From: Hyphomicrobiales bacterium
GTDB taxonomy: Bacteria; Pseudomonadota; Alphaproteobacteria; Rhizobiales; MH13
Length of the DNA stretch: 64,000 bases
Direction of reading: 5' to 3'
Assembly: GCA_017642935.1 (NCBI GenBank)
Contig: JAEPOK010000001.1
Coordinates: 558,001 to 622,000, forward strand
The position numbers were made by a program, and so were the translations under genes. Position 1 is the first letter of the stretch. Every line of letters begins with the position of its first letter. Positions 37,040 through 45,012 of the stretch are shown piece after piece. The notes below the pieces were generated by a model, which saw only the letters and a program-made list of their open reading frames with translations, made no database searches and was not told the DNA's origin.

Positions 37040-39289
37040 ATGGGTGTATACGGCGCGCTTGGCGCATCGCTTTCCGGTCTTTCGGTTACCAAAGCGCAGC
37101 TTGACGTGTTGGCGGTCAACATCGCCAACGCCGATACTCCCGGCTACACGCGCAAATCGGTTTCGCAATCGACGACCATTGCCGGCACCAAGGTCATTGG
37201 TGTTCGCACTGAGTCACTCGACCGTCAGCTTGACACGCTTTTGCAAAAACAGATCCGTTCTGAGCTCGGTGCGTCGGGCTATGTGCAGACCGTAGCGAGC
37301 TATCAGGATCGCCTGAATACGATGATGGGCGCGCCTGGTTCGGCTAGCGCCTTCGACACATTGGTGAGTAACTTTTCCTCCAGCCTTTCTGGCCTTAGCG
37401 ACAATCCCTCCTCGTTCACCGCGCAGCAAGCGGTGATCGGGGATGCCCAGGTTCTGGCGCAAACACTCAACGCCATGAGCGAGGATGTGCAGCAACTGCG
37501 CACCGAGGCGGAGCAGGGGATCGCCGACAGCGTGCGCAACATCAACGATGCGTTGGAGCGCATTGAGCAGGTCAACAATTCAATCATCGGCATTGCCGGC
37601 GATGCCAAGGTTCCTGCCGACCTTTTGGATGAGCGCGATCGTTACATCGACCTACTGGCCAAGGAAATCGATATCCAGGTGCTGGAACAGCAGAGCGGTT
37701 CGGTTTCGATCTTCACCAATTCTGGCATCTCGCTTTTCAGCGGCGAAGCACAGACGTTGAACTTCGATCAAGCGGCCAAACTCAACCCGCTGTCGCAGTA
37801 TTCTAGCATTCCGAGCGAGCGTACTGTCGGAACCGTGACCATCGGTATGCTGGGTGGTGACTCCATCGATCTGCTGGCCGGAAACAACATCCGTTCGGGG
37901 CGCCTGGCTGGGTTCGTGGAGCTGCGCGACGACACGCTGGTCGAGATGCAGAACCGGCTCGATGAGTTTGCTCACCATTTGGCGCTCAGCATGTCGACGC
38001 GCATGGAACCCAGTGCTGCTCTTGATCCGATCCCTGGCGACACTAGCGCTGACCTGGGTGGCACCGGCACGTACGCACCCGTCGATTTCACCAATGGTGG
38101 TGCCAATAATGGCTTGGTCTCCTTCGACCTGACCGTCGATGGCGTCACCCAGACCGTGGACATCACCTACGCCGAAGCTGCTGCTGGCGCGGTAGATCCT
38201 GCTGCCGTGACGCAGGCTGAATTGGTGGCACTGATCAACCAGGAGGCCAACACAGCCTTTTCCACGGTTGGTGTAACGTATGCTGTTTCCGATGGCACGG
38301 CGATCGATCTGCGATCAGGATCGACTGGTGCGGCATCGAACGTGTCGGTTGCGTCTTATGCCGAAACCAACCTCACCGGCGTCACCACGCTTGCTGATGG
38401 CACGGCGATCGGTGGTACAGGCTTTGACGGCCTGCAGATCGATCTGACCGGCATTCAGCCCGGCAATGAGGTTTCGCTCAATGTCACCGACACGGTTGCG
38501 CCTGCTACGCGGCAAGTCACGTTGGTCCACGTCACCGACCCGGCCTCCTTGCCGCTTGAGAATGACCTGACCGTCGATCCAAACGATTTGGTGATCGGTG
38601 TGGATCTGACCGATCCGGCCGCGGTTGAAGCGGCGCTGGCTGCCAATGGGATCAATCTGACAACGGCCACTGGAACCGGCGGTGCGTTGCAGTTCATCGA
38701 TGATGGTGCGACCGGCCAGTATGAAATTAACTCGCTGTCGGCGCGGCTGTCGGTGACCGGCTTGCAGTCCGGTTCGCCGGAACTGCCGATGTTCAACGAT
38801 GGCATTGAGAACAATGGCTTTTACACCAACAGCCAGAATGGCCAGAACCAAAAGGTCGGCTTTTCCTCGCGCATCCAGCTGAACAACGAAATCCTGAGCG
38901 ATCCGTCAGTGCTTTCCAAAATGACAGCGAGCACGCCGTCGGGGGATACGACGCGGGCGACCTATCTTTTTGAGCAGTTCACATCCACACGGTTCGGCAT
39001 CGACTCCAACACGGGCATCGGGTCCTCCGCCAATCCGCTGTCGATTGATCTTGCGTCCTTCGGGCGTGAAATCGTCAACAAGACGGGGTTTGATGCCGCC
39101 TCCTCGCAGCGGGCCCTGGAAGGTCAGGACATCGTCACCAACGGTCTTCTGGCTCGTCAGAGCGCGGAATCGGGCGTCAATATCGATGAAGAAATGGCCC
39201 GCCTTACCGAATTGCAGTCCATCTACGCTGCCAATGCTCAGGTGATGAGCGTCGCGCGCGAGATGATGGACCTCTTGCTGAACATCTAA
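37040..39289 (+). CDS. flgK: Flagellar hook-associated protein 1 FlgK
   Basis: A 749-residue hook-filament junction protein. N-terminal D0 is GALGASLSGLSVTKAQLDVLAVNIANADTPGYTR; C-terminal D0 is LTELQSIYAANAQVMSVAREMMDLLLNI. At about 200 residues longer than the enterobacterial protein, the extra length lies in the middle. It includes a beta module (about 38111-38360, VSFDLTVDG to VSVASY) that closely resembles modules in the second flagellin. It follows flgE after 42 bases and precedes flgL by 13. Confidence 0.95.
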   Translation: MGVYGALGASLSGLSVTKAQLDVLAVNIANADTPGYTRKSVSQSTTIAGTKVIGVRTESLDRQLDTLLQKQIRSELGASGYVQTVASYQDRLNTMMGAPGSASAFDTLVSNFSSSLSGLSDNPSSFTAQQAVIGDAQVLAQTLNAMSEDVQQLRTEAEQGIADSVRNINDALERIEQVNNSIIGIAGDAKVPADLLDERDRYIDLLAKEIDIQVLEQQSGSVSIFTNSGISLFSGEAQTLNFDQAAKLNPLSQYSSIPSERTVGTVTIGMLGGDSIDLLAGNNIRSGRLAGFVELRDDTLVEMQNRLDEFAHHLALSMSTRMEPSAALDPIPGDTSADLGGTGTYAPVDFTNGGANNGLVSFDLTVDGVTQTVDITYAEAAAGAVDPAAVTQAELVALINQEANTAFSTVGVTYAVSDGTAIDLRSGSTGAASNVSVASYAETNLTGVTTLADGTAIGGTGFDGLQIDLTGIQPGNEVSLNVTDTVAPATRQVTLVHVTDPASLPLENDLTVDPNDLVIGVDLTDPAAVEAALAANGINLTTATGTGGALQFIDDGATGQYEINSLSARLSVTGLQSGSPELPMFNDGIENNGFYTNSQNGQNQKVGFSSRIQLNNEILSDPSVLSKMTASTPSGDTTRATYLFEQFTSTRFGIDSNTGIGSSANPLSIDLASFGREIVNKTGFDAASSQRALEGQDIVTNGLLARQSAESGVNIDEEMARLTELQSIYAANAQVMSVAREMMDLLLNI

Positions 39290-39302
39290 GGGAGCGTATC
39301 GA

Positions 39303-40820
39303 ATGACCGTCAATTCCGTCACGCAGAGCTCCATCAACACCGATCGGATGCTCTCGCTGCGCTCGCAGCTTGACAACCTCCAACGTCAGCTCGGCACTGG
39401 TATGCGCGCCGACAATTACGCCGATCTGGGGTCGGTACGCTCCACATCCTTGGAGTTTCGCGCTGAACGCGCAGCCCTTGATGGCTACCAGGAGGCGATC
39501 CAGCGGACCGAAGTAACGTTTGCGATCATGTCGGAAACTCTGGAGCGGCTTGATGGCATCGCCAGCGAGATGAAAGGCGATGCGATCCCGACCTCGTTTG
39601 TCATCCAAAATGGTGACCGCACGACAGCACAAGTCTCTGCCGAGTTTCGCTTCTACGAAACGGTGACCCTTCTCAACACAGATGTTGAAGGCCAGTTCCT
39701 GTTCTCCGGTCTGGCGGGTGACACCAAGCCCGTGGCGCCTGCCGCCGACATCATGGAAGGGGTTGGCGCGCGCGACGGTTTCAAGCAGGTGCTCGATGAG
39801 CGCCAAACGGCCGATCTTGGTGGGTCGCTGTCTGATCCTTTGCTCACGGGGCGCCTTGATTTGGCGACGGTTGGCGCCGTCACTTCTATCACCGAGGCCG
39901 GGGGCGATGCGTTCGGTTTTCAGCTTGATACGGTTGCTGGCGCTTCAGCAACGTCACCATCGATCACCACGACGGGTCCCGCCGGTGCACCCGAGGCGCT
40001 GAGCTTTGAGGTCACAGGCCCGGTCGATGTCGGTGAAACGGTTCGCTTTGCCGTTACCATGCCGGATGGCACACGCCAGGACATCACGCTGACCGCTGCT
40101 GATAGCTGGGGGGATGGCGAGAATGTATTCCAGGTTAACCCCAATCCGGCGGCAACGGCGGCGAACCTCGGCGTCGCAATCCGCAATGCTATCGATGATC
40201 TGGCCCGCACTGATCTGGCCGCGGCATCGGCGGTCCGCGCCGGCCAAGACTTTTTCGACAACAACCCGCCTTTGCGGGTCGTACCAGACGTTGTGAATGG
40301 CATCGCCGGCGCGACGTCGACGGTGGCCGATGCGACCAACACGGTCGTCTGGTATCAGGGCGAAGACGGTCCGCTGGATGCACGTCTGACCAACACCACA
40401 CGTGTCGATGATGGCGTACAAGTGGCCTATGGTGCCCGCGCCAGCGAAGACGCGCTGCGCACGACCTTGCGCGAACTGGCGGTGTTTTCCGCCCAAAGCT
40501 TCGATGTTGATGATCCAAGCGCTGCCAATCGCTACACGCAAGTGGCCGGTCGCACGCGCGAGAACCTCGACGATCCATCCGGTGGCACACTTCCACGCTC
40601 AATCGCGTTGGAGGTCGGCACGGCATCAACGCTTATGGAAGCCACCAAAGAGCGTCATATCGCGACCCGCGCGGTCTATAATGATATTCTGGACGGCACC
40701 GATGGGATTACGCAGGAGGAGGTCGCGGCCAAGCTCCTCAACATCCAAACGCGCTTGGAAGCGACCTATTCGGTGACGGCCATGCTGCGCGAACTCTCGC
40801 TGGTCAATTATCTGCGCTAG
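39303..40820 (+). CDS. flgL: Flagellar hook-associated protein 3 FlgL
   Basis: A 505-residue flagellin-family junction protein. N-terminus MTVNSVTQSSINTDRMLSLRSQLDNLQRQLGTG and C-terminus NIQTRLEATYSVTAMLRELSLVNYLR are the FlgL-type D0/D1 helices. The family is usually about 300-350 residues; the excess is in the centre, with a beta insert (LSFEVTGPVDVGETVRFAVTMPDG region). It connects FlgK to the filament. Last gene of the operon, closed by a bidirectional terminator. Confidence 0.92.
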   Translation: MTVNSVTQSSINTDRMLSLRSQLDNLQRQLGTGMRADNYADLGSVRSTSLEFRAERAALDGYQEAIQRTEVTFAIMSETLERLDGIASEMKGDAIPTSFVIQNGDRTTAQVSAEFRFYETVTLLNTDVEGQFLFSGLAGDTKPVAPAADIMEGVGARDGFKQVLDERQTADLGGSLSDPLLTGRLDLATVGAVTSITEAGGDAFGFQLDTVAGASATSPSITTTGPAGAPEALSFEVTGPVDVGETVRFAVTMPDGTRQDITLTAADSWGDGENVFQVNPNPAATAANLGVAIRNAIDDLARTDLAAASAVRAGQDFFDNNPPLRVVPDVVNGIAGATSTVADATNTVVWYQGEDGPLDARLTNTTRVDDGVQVAYGARASEDALRTTLRELAVFSAQSFDVDDPSAANRYTQVAGRTRENLDDPSGGTLPRSIALEVGTASTLMEATKERHIATRAVYNDILDGTDGITQEEVAAKLLNIQTRLEATYSVTAMLRELSLVNYLR

Positions 40821-40840
40821 AACGGTTTTTCCTAAACCTG

Positions 40841-40875
40841 AAAAAAAAAGCCCGGCGAAATCGCCGGGCTTTTTT
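40841..40875. terminator. Bidirectional terminator between flgL and flaF
   Basis: AGCCCGGC and GCCGGGCT (stem around GAAATC) with a run of nine A before and six T after. It serves flgL (plus) and flaF (minus). Confidence 0.92.
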
Positions 40876-40897
40876 GGTTTGAAGAGCGGGCATCGGT

Positions 40898-41317
40898 TCA
40901 GGCGGCTGAAGGCGACTGTGTGCCAGCGCTTTCAACGCTGGCATCGTCTTCGGTAACACCACGAAGACCAGCGGCAATCTCTTTGTTGATCGAGATGAGG
41001 CTGCGAAGCTTGTCGGCTTCCGGCTTCATCTGAATTTTTAGGGTGTGGTTGAAGACGAAGAAGCCGAGATTGGCCACGTTCTGCGCCACTGGGCGGGGGA
41101 GGGGGCTGTCTTCTGCGGTCACGGCGTCCAGGAACACTGCCCACAAGCGTCGGTTGTAGAGCAGGGCATCATTGAGCGTTTCGTGAAGGTCATCCCAATT
41201 GTCGTGGATGGTCTGCAATTGCGCGGCTGATTTCATCAGCAAATGGGCTTCTAGGTCACGTGGTTGGACCGTCGCCTGTGTCGTGCGCCCGTAGGCCGCC
41301 GCCGCTGAGTGTTGCAT
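40898..41317 (-). CDS. flaF: Flagellar biosynthesis regulator FlaF
   Basis: A 139-residue FlaF protein (family core WDDLHETLNDALLYNRRLWAVFLDAV and LPRPVAQNVANLGFFVFNHTLKI). FlaF is required for flagellin synthesis or secretion in alphaproteobacteria and acts with FlbT on flagellin mRNA or translation. Its first 62 bases overlap the end of flbT in another frame, an unusually long overlap. It is the last gene of the flagellin-like-flbT-flaF unit. Confidence 0.93.
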   Translation of the reverse strand: MQHSAAAAYGRTTQATVQPRDLEAHLLMKSAAQLQTIHDNWDDLHETLNDALLYNRRLWAVFLDAVTAEDSPLPRPVAQNVANLGFFVFNHTLKIQMKPEADKLRSLISINKEIAAGLRGVTEDDASVESAGTQSPSAA

Positions 41318-41693
41318 CCTTCAGTCGCTCCTCTTCGTGCGAAATCAAAGCCTTAGCTTCTCTTAACGCTTTGTAGAGGTCACCCGTTAATATTCTGTTA
41401 TTAATGCGTTCGATGATTCCCGCGCTGGACGGCGCGGCGTTCAAAAAGTCTTGGCTGAGGCGCAAAAAATCGTCCGCATGGCTGTCGATATTGCCATCCA
41501 AATACATGAGCTGAACCGACAAATAGACACGCTTGGCGGGTGTATCGGCCGTCTCGACGGTGAGAATATCCTTCTCGCGCAAGATCGGCGCGTCGCCTTC
41601 GATGAAGAGCCGAGTGCGTTGGTTGTCGTTGGTGATCACGCAGTCACCCAGGATGATGCGTTCGCCCGGTTTCAGTTCAACTTTAAGGGCCAT
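41256..41693 (-). CDS. flbT: Flagellar biosynthesis repressor FlbT
   Basis: A 145-residue FlbT. The family start MALKVELKPGERIILGDCVITN is unmistakable, so the ATG at 41693 (with GGAGAGG about six bases upstream) is used although the frame opens 16 codons earlier. FlbT binds the 5' leader of flagellin mRNA and destabilises it until the hook is complete. It lies 66 bases downstream of the giant flagellin-like gene and overlaps flaF by 62 bases. Confidence 0.94.
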   Translation of the reverse strand: MALKVELKPGERIILGDCVITNDNQRTRLFIEGDAPILREKDILTVETADTPAKRVYLSVQLMYLDGNIDSHADDFLRLSQDFLNAAPSSAGIIERINNRILTGDLYKALREAKALISHEEERLKDATLSGGGLRAHDTGDGPTT

Positions 41694-41759
41694 TCTAGCC
41701 TCTCCATCGCCAGTGATTCTGCGGCTGGTGGAACCTATCACGGTTTGCTCGTGGCTGGG

Positions 41760-44700
41760 CTAGGCGAAGCTTCGAAGCTGATCGGTTCGGTTGCCAGCCA
41801 AGGCCAGTTGCAGAGCGGCTAGCTGATTGCCGGTGTTGCTCGCTGTCTGTTGCGGCGCGGCGACGCTGAACAGCGAAGCGCGTTGGTCTCCGAGCCGAGA
41901 TTCCAATGCGCTTGCGATCGAGGAATCCAAGTCGATGCGCGCTGAATCGGCAGAGAATTGGCGTTCAGCAAAGCTCGTTTGGAAAATGGCTTGGTCGATT
42001 TGGGTGATGGCGCCATCGATATCGTTTGCGGCAAGGAGATCACCTAGGCCAGACAGCCCGAGCCCTTCGATCGACAAATCCTGGCCACGTACGACGCTGC
42101 CATTGGATTGGCCCTCACGGCCCGCGACACTTGCCGAAGTTCCGGTCAGAACGACCGCGCCGGCTGAAATGGCCAGACTGATGTCGTTCTCTATCGACAG
42201 GCGGGCTGTTTCCCATTCGAACGCAGGATCGAAGCTTTCCTCTCCTTCGGCCAGCGGTTCATTCACCGTCCGGAACGACGTGAAAGTCGTCGGGTTCACC
42301 TCCAAAAAGTCCGACTGGTAGTCCTCAGTTACGGTGCGCTGCGTGGCGGTCTGCTGAACAATGCCCCAATCTTCAGTGTAGTTTTCCTCGCGATCGGTCA
42401 CATTGGCAGTGGCGCTGCCAACACGCACAGTGCGTGTTTCCGGGCCAACCGACGAGTCCGCCGAGGCATAGGCCACGTCTTCGGTGCCAGGTGGCACAAT
42501 GACGGGGTCATAGTCGCCTGCGCTCAGGCCTAGCGGGGAGAGCACGTCAGATCCGATCGAAGCGAGCGAGAAGCCCGTTGTGTCGTTGTCGGCGATGATT
42601 TCCAGCTGATCGTCGGCGTTGAGGCTGGCCGAAATGCCGGCAATGGCGTTGATCTGATCCACCAGGTCACGCACGCGGTCATTTTCGTTGATTATGATGG
42701 TATTGGGCGTGGTGATCGGCGTGCCACCCACATCCGTTGTGATGTCGATCTGCAGGTTTCCGGTGGCAAAAGCGCCGTCGACGCTGCTCAGGCGGTCGTT
42801 GCGATTAAGGACGACGCTGCCGGTTGTTGATGCGGTGATGGTGTAACTGGCGGTGGGCAGTTCTTCGCTATCATTGAGCGTGATACCGAGGCCTTCGAGA
42901 ACGGTGCCGACTTCGTTGCGCAGTTCCACGCGGTAGCCGTTCTGCCCGGTGATTTGGAGCTCACCATTGACCGTAGTAGTTGCTGAAACACCATCAATGG
43001 CGCTGATGCTGGCCGCCAAATCATCCGCCGATGTGTTCTGTCCGATGGTGAGCGTCGTGCTCGCCCCATTGACCGTCAGCGAGAAAGCATCGTCCTGATT
43101 GATGCCGACCACGTCACGCAGGCGCCCGGTGCCAAGATCAATGGTCCCGGTAATCTCGGCCTCAATCGTGCTAGGATTGCGAATATTCTCAACGATACCA
43201 AGCGATTCCAGCGAGAGGCTCGGACCTTCTGTGATCGTAAAGCCGGCGCCATTGTCGGTGCTGATCTGTAGCTGGCCGTTGCCGTCGAGGCTGGCCGTCA
43301 GGTTCGCAATGGCGTTGAGTTGAGAGAGGAGGGCAGAGGAGCGATCATTGCTGTTGATCGTGATTGTTGTCGGGCCAGCGGCACCCTCTACCTGGATGTC
43401 GAACTGGCCGCCGACTGAAACGCCAGCCAAGTCCTCCAGCTTGCCTGATGAGATATCAACAGTGCCTGTGATGCTCGTGGCATAGGCGGCATTGGTGTCG
43501 CCGGTAGTGACGATCTGGGTGCTGTTCTCGGTTATGCCGAGATCGTTCGTCAATGAGCCGTTGATGTCAGTGAGCCCCAGCGTGGAGCCGTCCGTTGCCT
43601 CGATCCGCAGCGCGCCTTCAGCGGTAAAGCTGGCGCTGACATTGGCAACCGCGTTTAAGCTGTCGAGCAAGTCCTGCCCGGTGGTTGTGCTTGTCACATC
43701 AATGCGGGTGGCTGATCCAGCGCTGCCGAGCTGAATGTCGAAGGAGGCGCCGTCCTGCGTGCCGGCAAGGTCGTCGAGCACCGTCAAATCGCGGATGTTC
43801 GTCGTTCCAGTCAATTGCGCGTTGTCTTGAACCGTGCGTGTCAGATCGACCGTTTCGGTGCCAGTTGCGGTCAGACCGAGCACGTCCAACATCGTATTGC
43901 TGGTGGAACGCACATCGAGTGCTTGTTCGCCTTCAGCCTCCAATTGCAGCGCGCCACTGCCATCTAGCATGGCTGACAGCCCGGTTACGGCATCGAGCGC
44001 CGTTACGTAATCGGCCAAGGTCGCCGCATCGGCGCGGGTAACTGTGACGGTTGGGTTGGTTCCGATGGTGATTTCCAGTCCCGACTCGAGGCTGGCTGCG
44101 TCGTAGTCCTGTGCGCTGGCAATGGTTGACAAGTCCTTGGTGCCTGAGGCCAAGGCGTTGTCGGTGACCTCAACGTCGCGGCTCAACGTTTCGGTGCGGT
44201 TGGTGGAAAAGCCGAAGTCAGCGAGCGTTTCCGCATTGCGGATCTGCAGTTGCTGGCCGTTGGTCGCTTCCAGCGTTAGGCGATCTTGATCGTCGTAAGC
44301 GGCCGACAAGCCGTCAACGGCATTCAACTGATCAGCGACCTGGGTACGCGTGGCCGAGGCGGCAATGGTGAGTGTGGTGGTGGTTTGACCAATGGTGATC
44401 GACAGTTCGCCGTCCTGGCCGCCCGCCAGAACGCTCGAAAGATCGCCCGCAGCCGGCAGGGCGGTCGCGCCAGTCCGTCGCGCATTGACCGGGGTGACGT
44501 CCATAACGGTCGTTTCACGCGTTTCGGAAGCCTCGCTCGTGCCGTCCAATAGCTTCTGACGAAGATCGCGCAGCGTTTGGGTGATGTTGCCCGCGGTGCT
44601 TTCGGCGCGGCTGAGCATGCTCAGCGTTTTGCCCATATCGTCGATGGCGGCGCTGATCCGGCCAATGCGCCCATCCAACGCTGACGTCGCGGCGATGGCA

Positions 44701-44855
44701 GACGAGCGGGAAGATTGGCGGGATTGAGCGGTGGAAGACGTCGATGTGCCGGCGGGGTTGCCGGTCTGGCTGATCTGTCCATCGCGCAGGGGAGCGGTCT
44801 GCATCAAAAATGCAGAAGACAGCACACCGAGCCTGAAGAGACCTGTATCGACCAT
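41760..44855 (-). CDS. Giant flagellin-like protein with six FlIN-type modules
   Basis: A 1031-residue protein. After a short leader and Ser/Gln-rich linker (1-60), a helical segment (61-110, ISAAIDDMGKTLSMLSRAESTAGNITQTLRDL) resembles a flagellin D1 helix. Six beta modules of the flagellin hook IN type follow at about 147-219, 256-334, 366-443, 478-555, 584-660 and 698-780. Each has a ITI-type strand, a helix like LLSQLNAIANLTASL, and a closing LGI/LGL. The C-terminus (945-1031) parallels that of the flagellins here: DIDGAITQIDQAI, and QLAALQLALA near the end. Not a known hook or cap protein by length. The ATG at 44855 is preferred over an upstream TTG. It is the first gene before flbT-flaF. 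Confidence 0.75.
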   Translation of the reverse strand: MVDTGLFRLGVLSSAFLMQTAPLRDGQISQTGNPAGTSTSSTAQSRQSSRSSAIAATSALDGRIGRISAAIDDMGKTLSMLSRAESTAGNITQTLRDLRQKLLDGTSEASETRETTVMDVTPVNARRTGATALPAAGDLSSVLAGGQDGELSITIGQTTTTLTIAASATRTQVADQLNAVDGLSAAYDDQDRLTLEATNGQQLQIRNAETLADFGFSTNRTETLSRDVEVTDNALASGTKDLSTIASAQDYDAASLESGLEITIGTNPTVTVTRADAATLADYVTALDAVTGLSAMLDGSGALQLEAEGEQALDVRSTSNTMLDVLGLTATGTETVDLTRTVQDNAQLTGTTNIRDLTVLDDLAGTQDGASFDIQLGSAGSATRIDVTSTTTGQDLLDSLNAVANVSASFTAEGALRIEATDGSTLGLTDINGSLTNDLGITENSTQIVTTGDTNAAYATSITGTVDISSGKLEDLAGVSVGGQFDIQVEGAAGPTTITINSNDRSSALLSQLNAIANLTASLDGNGQLQISTDNGAGFTITEGPSLSLESLGIVENIRNPSTIEAEITGTIDLGTGRLRDVVGINQDDAFSLTVNGASTTLTIGQNTSADDLAASISAIDGVSATTTVNGELQITGQNGYRVELRNEVGTVLEGLGITLNDSEELPTASYTITASTTGSVVLNRNDRLSSVDGAFATGNLQIDITTDVGGTPITTPNTIIINENDRVRDLVDQINAIAGISASLNADDQLEIIADNDTTGFSLASIGSDVLSPLGLSAGDYDPVIVPPGTEDVAYASADSSVGPETRTVRVGSATANVTDREENYTEDWGIVQQTATQRTVTEDYQSDFLEVNPTTFTSFRTVNEPLAEGEESFDPAFEWETARLSIENDISLAISAGAVVLTGTSASVAGREGQSNGSVVRGQDLSIEGLGLSGLGDLLAANDIDGAITQIDQAIFQTSFAERQFSADSARIDLDSSIASALESRLGDQRASLFSVAAPQQTASNTGNQLAALQLALAGNRTDQLRSFA
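42516..44417 (-). repeat. Six tandem FlIN-like beta modules
   Basis: Six degenerate units of about 75-90 residues at a spacing of about 105-115 residues. They are recognisable from D/N-L-x-x-x-L-N-A-I/V-x-x-L/V-S/T-A in each helix and the following strand ending in an acidic residue. Pairwise similarity is at protein level; the DNA is diverged. Confidence 0.7.
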
Positions 44856-45012
44856 TTCCACCCCAAGGCCCGAAAACTGCGCCGTCGCGCAAAGGGCCAA
44901 CCGGAAAGGTTATGGCAGAAAGATGTAAGCGCTGGGTCGGCGAGGGGGTGGCAATTTGAGCGGTGGCGGAAAGGTGCTGATAACCAAAAAGGGCTTGGAA
45001 GGTGAGGGCGTC

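Noticed and set aside
44870-44905. GG-N10-GC sigma54-like spacing upstream of the giant flagellin-like gene
   Set aside because: Only the dinucleotides fit; the -24 sequence does not resemble TGGCAC.
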